DNA from: Delphinus delphis
Taxonomy: Eukaryota; Chordata; Mammalia; Artiodactyla; Delphinidae
Direction: 5' to 3'
Assembly: GCF_949987515.2 (NCBI RefSeq)
Contig: NC_082691.1
Coordinates: 60,767,740 to 60,831,739 of the forward strand
DNA length: 64,000 nt
The notes below the pieces were generated by a model. It made no database searches. It was not told the DNA's origin and saw only the letters and a program-made list of their open reading frames with translations. Below are positions 56,879-64,000 of this stretch, piece after piece. The translations under genes were made by a program, and so were the position numbers. Numbering within the stretch: position 1 is the first letter of the stretch; each line of letters opens with the position of its first letter.

Positions 56879-58090
56879 GCACTGATAAGGAAAAGCAAAA
56901 TTTCTCAACTGTAGCACATCGTAAATAGCACTTTCTGTTTCTTATGGTCTAGAACCTGGGCTGAGCTGATTATACACTTGGGCGGTGTCTACACTGACCC
57001 ATCAAAACATATTTGTTATGAAACCACCAGAGAATACTGCTTTCCAGATTCAGCAGATGTGAGACAAATAACATCCTGCTCACTTAGAAAGTCAAGTTGG
57101 GGGATACTTGCTAAACGCCTGAGATTTTTCTTGACAACTCTTCTTGCTCTTGTTTTTCCTAAGTGGCTATTCCTGGGCTATTTGTCAAACAGACTTTATC
57201 TCCTGTAATATCATCTTTTTCTGTTTGGTGTGGTTTTTGAATTCCAGGCAGACCAGGCCCAGTATAATAGTCTTGGACAGACATTCTTCCTGTCTGGGGT
57301 ATTTTCTTCCTGTCTGGGGTATTTTAGTTACTGCCCTAAAGTTTGCAAAATGTTCTTTTTGCTGAAAAGATACTCTTGAAAATCAATAAACTTCAGAGAA
57401 TGGAAAAAACTGATCAGTGACTTTTCAAGATATGGGGCATTTCATTGGGAGAGTAAACATAATAACTCAATCCGAAATAAAATGGATCCAGAGAGCGTAC
57501 CCTCAGCATTTACATATAGCCTCCTGTCTAGAGATTGTCCTTGTGAACCCAAAAGAAAATTGAACGATATATCAGCTGTGAAAATAAACGTCGCATCACA
57601 AAGCGGAAATTAGGCAGTGGACCTAAAATAATGTTTAACTAACTTTACATTGCCTTGTGTCCCCATTTTGCTGTATTTCTGGGGAATGTGTATTTGTGGG
57701 GACAATAAGTGGAGCTATTTGCTATTCAGAAATGTCTGCCTGCATTTGTTTGGCTGAAGAAATGAGATGGAAGGCAGTGGGGAAACACTGATGGGAAAGG
57801 TTGTTGGTAAATATGAGCAGGGCTAATAAGCATTAAATGCAATCTTGATATGCTTAATTATTTTTTAAAATATGGCAAGAAGTGAAATTTTAGAAAATCT
57901 GTGATTAGCGTATCCTGTATTTCCTGAAGCATCCGGTAGACCAGTTTCCATTTTGTCAATGTATGGTAAACACTGTAGCTACTTTCCTAATTCCTAAATA
58001 TTGCATTTTTATTTTTACCCCAAGGCATGTTATTTCCCATGTGATTTCTTCATCCATTGGAGGTGTTCCAGATAAGAATTTTGCCACTCC
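56879..58090. other. Unclassified intronic sequence
   Basis: No exon or repeat family recognised, apart from the exact 20-bp tandem duplication at 57284-57323. Confidence 0.5.
57284..57323. repeat. Exact 2 x 20-bp tandem duplication
   Basis: TTCTTCCTGTCTGGGGTATT occurs twice back to back without a mismatch, so it is recent or an assembly slip. Confidence 0.9.
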
Positions 58091-58114
58091 TTTTTTTTTT
58101 TTTTTTTTTTTTTT
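58091..58114. repeat. Poly(T) tract
   Basis: An uninterrupted T run of about 24. No SINE body follows, so it is not attributed to a retroposon. Confidence 0.85.
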
Positions 58115-58134
58115 GCATGACCTACACGAAAAGA

Positions 58135-58545
58135 ATGCCTTTAAAAAGCCAAACCCACCTTCACTGGCCTTTGGTTGTGCTGTTTCCTCTTCTTGGAATG
58201 TTCTCCCCGAGTATCTGCCTCTCCAGGTCAACATCATCAGCTCCCCATCAGCCTAATCTTTCCCAGTCTAGTGAACTCCTATCCATCCTTCAAAAACCCA
58301 GTTCAAATACCTCTTTCCCCAGCCTTCTCAGGAAGAATTGATTATTCTCTCCAGTATCCTACCATAGGATAATTATTTATGTTGCCTGTTTATTCTTGTA
58401 GATGAGATCCTTGAGTGCAGGAAGGTTTTACTCCCCTGATCTATTTTGACTTTGTTATCCAAGGACTAGTATAGTGCCAGGTTAAAAGTAGGCAATCAGC
58501 ATGTAAGTATTGAATAAATGAGTGAATAATGAGTGGGTGAATGGG
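58135..58545 (+). mobile_element. L2 3' end
   Basis: 'ctgtttcctcttcttggaatgttctcccc', 'ctcctatccatccttcaaaaacccagttcaaatacctc', 'gatgagatccttgagtgcagg', 'agtatagtgccaggttaaaagtagg' are consecutive L2 tail landmarks. Confidence 0.8.
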
Positions 58546-58699
58546 TGGATGAACTAGGAAATAGTTCCCCTCTCTGACATCCTTCCCGCACCAATTTGTA
58601 ATGCCATTTCTGAGATATACCAAGTATCCATATATGTGTGATTTGGTTTCTGATCTTTCCACTGTGTACCCCTGGTCTGTTTGTCCATCCTGCATGGTG

Positions 58700-60860
58700 T
58701 TTTACTTTTTTTTTTAAACTATATAAGTCTTGATATATAGTCGGATGTGTTTTCTTATGTTCTTCTACTTACTTAAAATTATCGTCGCTATTTCTTTCTG
58801 CTCTATTCTTCCATATAGATTGTAGGGCCATCTTGTCAAGTTTTGTGAAAAGCACCATGGAGACTTTGCTTGAAATTGCATTGAATTTAAAGGTTCATTT
58901 GGAGGATAATTGATATATTTACAGTATCGAACGTTGCCATACATGAATATAGAATATCTCCTTACTTATGAATATGGAATATCTCCTTACTTACTTAATT
59001 TAATTATTTTATAATTAGATTATTGCTGATGCTATGAATGAAGTCTTTAATTTTTATGATTTAACAAAATGAGTTATTGCTGATGTATAACGATGCTACT
59101 GATTTCTTCTTATTGCTCTTATATTAAGTAAACTTGATGGGCTTGTTCTTTCTTCCAACCATATATGATGTATTTCTTTGTCTTGTTTTATTATGCTGGC
59201 TAAAACTCTGAAGGATAATGCCCAAGAGAAGCACTTATAGCAGGCAGCCTTTTCTTTCTGCTGACTCTAAAGGAAATTATTCTAATATTTTATCTTTAAA
59301 TGTGATGTTTATTATATGTGTATCATAGATATCTTTAATCAACCATTTTTAGGAGAGTTCCCTCTATTTCTAGTATGCTAATAGCTATTACTATGAACAG
59401 GTGTTGAATTTTATTAACTGTTGGTATTCTAATTTTTTTAATGATTATGTGGTTTCTCTCTCTTGTTTTATTATTGTTATGAATTCTAGTAATATGTCAA
59501 CTACCTTAAATCCCGGAAATAAACCCTCCTCGGCCATGACATTTAAATATAATGCTACACTCAGTAGGATTTTTATATTTATGTTCATATTTGAAATTGA
59601 GGTATAATTTTACTTTTATGTACCATTCTTGTATGGTTTTTGAATCAAGATTACATTACCTTCATTAAGTGAATTGTGGAGCTTTTTTTTTTCCTCTCTG
59701 CTCTGCAGTAGTCTGTATTGGCTAGAGATTGTTCTTTAAAAATTCGATTAAACCTAATAAGATCATTTGGGATCAATGACTATTTGAGGGTAGATGTTTT
59801 ACTGCAGATTTAATTATTTAATGGGTATAATTGAATTTAGGTTTTCTATATTATTTTGAGTCATTCTGATAATTTATATTCTTTAAGAAAATCATCCATT
59901 TCATATAACTTTTAATTTTGTGGGTAGAAAGTTAGCATTCTCGAGGTTTTTGTTTTATATCATTACTGCATCTGCATTCATGTCCTCTCTTTTATTGTTT
60001 GTGCCTTTTTTCTTGATCAATTGCTCAAGGTTTGCCTATCTTATAAATCTTTTTAAAAATCACCTGTTAGTTTTTTAATCCTTTTTCTTTTATTTTTCTA
60101 TTTCATTATATTCTACAATAATCTTTTTTGTTTCTTTGTTTTACAGTTTGAATCTTCCATATCCTTTTTTTCATCCTGTTTTTCAGTCCTCTGAAATTAG
60201 TCATCTTGTTATTGTTTCATAAACAGGCTTGATTAGATTGGCCTGTGTTTCCCAGTTTTCTTGCTCACCCTGGCTTCTTGAATCCTGTCCTTTTCCACTA
60301 GGTTCAATGTGCTTCTTACAGAACTATATTATCCCTAAGTGTATCTTTGAGTGGGACCTGTGAGTGGAAACTCTTGGCATTTGTCTGAAAATATCTTATT
60401 TCACCCTTGCTTTTGAATGGTAATTAGCTGTGTATAGAAGTTAGGTTGGCAGTAATTTTCTCTGAACACTTGGATGAAATCTGTAATCTACTTGTCTCGT
60501 TTTTGCTGAGGAGAAGTCTGTTTTCATCCTAATTGCTGTCCTTTCGCAGGTAACCTGTTTCTTCAGGATTTTGCTTGTCTCTTTGGTATTCTGCACTTTC
60601 ACTCTAATCTGTATAGGTCTAAATTATTTTTTATTCATCAGGTTTGAGGCTCATTTAGCTTTTCTTAATCTGAGGGTTTTGTGTCTTTTAGCAATTCTGG
60701 AAAGATCTCAACTGTTTCTCTTTTTGAATATCGCTTCCATATATGCCCTTAACCCCATCATCTCTCAGCTTTTCAGGATCATCACTCCTTTGCTTCTCTC
60801 TCTTCTGCATCTCCAGTCTCTTCTACCTATTGTATCAATCTCATTGACAAGTCAACATGC
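58700..60860 (-). mobile_element. Old L1 (ORF1-ORF2 region), heavily decayed
   Basis: Reverse-strand L1 phrases: 'cttgtcaagttttgtgaaaagcaccatggag', 'aggagagttccctctatttctagt', 'tcccggaaataaaccctcctcgg' in ORF2, and ORF1-type 'ttcaggattttgcttgtctctttgg' and 'gaggctcatttagcttttcttaatctgaggg' near 60.55-60.7 kb. No frame of useful length survives on the minus strand. Confidence 0.65.
58943..58992. repeat. 2 x 25-bp tandem duplication
   Basis: ATGAATATAGAATATCTCCT then TACTT at 58943 is repeated at 58968 with one difference (ATATGGAAT). Confidence 0.88.
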
Positions 60861-60904
60861 CCTAATGTCTCCCATCTTTTATTTAAAAAAAAAAAAAATC
60901 CTCC

Positions 60905-62440
60905 CAGGGCCCACCCCTTATTTCCCTGGAGCTATCTTTGTTGCTCTGCTGGACATCACCACCAAACTTTTTGACGAATTTGCCTACACATTTCTCTACT
61001 TCCGTGCCTCCCAGTTATCCTTCAGTTCCCTCGAGTATGACTTCTGCCCTCAACAATCCAGAGACTGCTCTTGCCAAGGTTGCCAGTGACTTCCATGTGT
61101 CTGAATCACAGTTCAACCCTCATTTAACTGGACCTCTTTCCAGCATTCAACCTGGTTGGCCACTCCTTCCCTAAAACACGCTTCACCTCTTGACTTCTGA
61201 AACACTTTACTTTCTTGGTTCTCTCCAAATGTTGGAGCACCATGGGCTTGGAATTGAGCTCTATTTTCCTCATTTTCTATTCTCTATTGCTAATAGGTTT
61301 TTTAATTCCATTCACACGATTTTAAATACCATTTACTTGTCACAGATGGCCAAATGTATACCTCCAGTTCCACTCCTCCTCTGAGTTATTGAATTGTGTG
61401 TGAATTCCTGCTTGACCATAAAACTTGGAATCTCAGCAGTATTTTAACTTAAACTGCTCAAAGCTGAATTCTTGAATTTCTCCCAAAAGAATGTCTTCCA
61501 TATCTCAGCAAGTGGCGTCACTATCCACCCGGTTTCTAAAGCTACAATCTAGGAGTCACTGTTGATTCCTCTCTCCTTCAAATACCCACATTTATTCTAC
61601 TGTCAGGTCCTTTAAATTCAATCTTCAAAAGAGAACTCATCCATTCACCTTCTATCTCTTCCTCCAACATCCTGGTCATGGCCTCTATCATTTCCCAACT
61701 AGAAACCACTACCCAGTTCCTGACTCTTTTCTGCTATTAACACTCTCGCTTCCATTTTCAACACAGCGGTCAGAACATCTTTTTTAAAAAATCATCTTCC
61801 TACTTGAAGTCCTTCAAGAACTTCCTACTGGACCTAGATTACAACCAAATCCACACTCATTAATAAAGCCTTCAAGGCCCTGTCCTACCTTCAACCTCAT
61901 CCCAATTTCTCTCCCCCTCACTCTGGTGTTCTGGCCACCCTGGCCTTCTAGTCCCTCAGTCACACCAAGCTCTTTTGCTCCTGCAGGACCTCCGTAGATT
62001 CCTTCTGCCTGAAATGCACGCCTCAATGCCCCCACCAGACTGGCTCCTTCTCTTCCTTCAAGCAGCTTGAGGTCACCTTTCAAAAGATGACTTCTTGACC
62101 CTCATGGATAACACAGGGGCCTTTCTTAAATCTCTCTAGTAACAGCCTCATTTTTTTCTTTTTTTTCTTTTTTTTTTTTTGTGTGGTACGCGGGCCTTTC
62201 ACTGTTGTGGCCTCTCCCATTGCGGAGCACAGGCTCCGGACGCGCAGCCTCAGCGGCCATGTCTCACGGGCCCAGCCGCTCCGCGGCATGTGGGATCTTC
62301 TCGGACTGCGGCACGAACCCGCGTCCCCTGCATCGGCAGGCGGACTCTCAACCACTGCGCCACCAGGGAAGCCCTCATTTATTCTTTTATAGCCCTTTCC
62401 GCACCTTTTCTTTTTTTTTGAGATATATTATTTACATATT
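60905..62440 (+). mobile_element. Long L2 element, SINE-interrupted
   Basis: L2 ORF2-derived text: 'ccaaggttgccagtgacttcc', 'tctaggagtcactgttgattcctctctcc', 'caacacagcggtcagaacatc', 'aagccttcaaggccctgtcctacc', 'tgaggtcacctttcaaaagatg'. It then resumes after a SINE with the tail 'cctcatttattcttttatagcccttt'. Frames are degenerate. Confidence 0.8.
62154..62372 (-). mobile_element. Short-form CHR SINE with TSD
   Basis: Poly(T)-rich start, GTGTGGTACGCGGGCCTTTC ... CCACCAGGGAAGC. TSD CCTCATTT at 62146-62153 and 62373-62380. Confidence 0.93.
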
Positions 62441-63687
62441 ATTTTATCGACCTTGCAGTTTCAGCGGTATATTAGCAATCAACTTTGTTGCCATGATTAG
62501 CCAGCAGTCCCTTTAGAACACTTCTAGTAAAATATTAAGAAACCTTTGATCGCTGAATTTGTAAAATGTTCAGCTTTCAGTAGGACACTTTACTGAGGAA
62601 TTCTTTTAGTACCACATTTAATGTGAATGGGCCTTTCAATGAATCATGGCATTTTGGCTCTGGGAGAATTCAAATGCTCCCTCGGATGGATTCTCTGCAT
62701 TCCAGCAAGGGGTGCTTTGTCATATCTTAGTGTCATTTCCTTGCAGCACGATTCTCCATTTTAGTAAAAATAATTCTGAGAGGTTTTTTTCTCCCCCCCG
62801 ATCATTTTTCAAAGGAGAAATTGTATAAGGGGGGCAGTTTGCATGTGACAAACTGAAATACCAAAAGACTATTATAACTTAGTTTTATTGCATAGAAACC
62901 GTGGTCAGAAGTTGCTCTTTTTGATGGGTTGATTGACTACTTTCTCTGCCTTGACAAATCTGTGAGTGCCATTAGGAGGGAACCAAGCTTGTTTCATTTG
63001 TCACTTTATGTATACCCAATTACTAGTATATATAAATAAATAAAGATCTCAAAGTGATGCCATTTTTTCTTAAGTAGAGCTCTGATGAACATCTTCCCAA
63101 ATTGTGACCGTAGTTGTCATCCTGACTATACAGGCCTGTACAGGCCTCCCAGTCTCTTAAAAAAATAATATTGTCTGCATGTCTTTTATTTGTTAATGGA
63201 GGTTTAAAACTTTGAAGGTCCTTATAGGAGCCACACAGTCTCATAATATTTTAATTTTGTAAAAATTCAAGACCTCTTCACATAGATTGATATGCCCCCA
63301 AATAGACTGCCTGTGATGGTTTCTGGCTTACTTCAACCACATTTGCTTTCAAGGATTCCCCTAGCTCTGCTTCTTGCAGCTCATTGGTGCCCGGGAACAT
63401 GTATTTTTGTTTTGTTTTATTTTTGTTTTAAATCATGACTTAATACATGGTCCTGTCACAGGTGGACCTGTACCTGAATAATGAGAGATAAGACCATCCT
63501 TACTTCATGATGTTCAAAATATTTAACAACTGACTTGGCCACCAACCAAGGAGACTGGCACCTTGGCCAATCAGAAGGGACTTTCAACCTACACACACCC
63601 AGAGGTCACACCGGGGCCTACTGAATGCAGACACCTCTCTGGGGAAGGCAATTCTATAGACCCTATTGGTAGCCTTCATTTTCAGCC
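62441..63687. other. Unclassified intronic sequence
   Basis: No supported feature. T-rich and C-rich runs at about 62786-62799. Confidence 0.5.
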
Positions 63688-63702
63688 AACTCCCTCACTT
63701 TT

Positions 63703-63901
63703 TTTTTTACGGTGTGCGGGCCTCTCACTGTTGTGGCCTCTCCCGTTGCGGAGCACAGGCTCCGGACACGCAGGCTCAGCGGCCATGGCTCACGGGCCTA
63801 GCCGCTCCGCGGCATGTGGGATCTTCCCGGACCGGGGCACGAACCCGTGTCCCCTGCATCGGCAGGCGGACTCTCAACCACTGCGCCACCAGGGAAGCCT
63901 G
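63703..63901 (-). mobile_element. Short-form CHR SINE with 15-bp TSD
   Basis: TACGGTGTGCGGGCCTCTCA ... CCACCAGGGAAGCC. TSD AACTCCCTCACTTTT at 63688-63702 and 63902-63916. Confidence 0.96.
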
Positions 63902-64000
63902 AACTCCCTCACTTTTTAAATGCCTCTTCTGAAAGTGGCTTAAAGCCTTGGAACCTTCTAATTTTCCCATAGTCATGTCTTATTTATACCTACCTGGATA

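Overview
This window is mammalian nuclear DNA, almost entirely intronic and repeat-derived. The best clue to the organism is its SINE content. At least 17 copies belong to the tRNA-Glu-derived CHR family of cetaceans and other whippomorphs/ruminants. Eleven are the compact ~200-bp form with very similar bodies and intact target-site duplications (TSDs), the form typical of toothed whales. With the cetartiodactyl-type L1 3' ends, this points to a cetacean, probably an odontocete (dolphin or porpoise). The species call is inference.

Only one protein-coding segment can be defended: 47946-48191 on the + strand. It is the first coding exon of the beta1 isoform of beta-chimaerin (CHN2, a diacylglycerol-regulated Rac GTPase-activating protein). 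Its 82 codons end at a consensus donor, exactly where the C1 domain starts. Its last 26 codons (48114-48191) also form an internal exon of the longer SH2-containing beta2 isoform. The acceptor used for beta2 therefore lies inside beta1 coding sequence. Sequence to the left is then beta2 intron and beta1 upstream/promoter DNA, and sequence to the right is the following intron. I found no other CHN2 exon in the window.

Layout: 0-11 kb holds old L1/HAL1, MER5-like and L2 fragments, an MLT1-type LTR and CHR SINEs. 11.4-16.0 kb is a three-level nest: an older L1 interrupted by a younger L1 with intact 5' end but half of ORF2 missing, itself interrupted by a SINE. 16-33 kb is mostly unclassified sequence with MIR, L2 and CHR copies, including one SINE with an internal 22-bp minisatellite and one inverted SINE composite. 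33.8-36.1 kb is one long L2 split by a solo class-I-type LTR and by a poly(A)-tailed retrocopy of an unidentified 3' UTR. 39-41 kb has a SINE-in-SINE and a second solo LTR. 47.1-48.2 kb is the CHN2 beta1 region, with a perfect 19-bp hairpin and a Z-DNA-prone GT/GC tract upstream of the start codon. 48.2-64 kb is intron with an old L1, two L2 stretches, hAT fragments and further SINEs.

No complete transposon gene, retroviral gene, CRISPR array, operon or novel multi-gene system is present. The notable content is the overlapping-exon architecture of CHN2 and the readable history of insertions.
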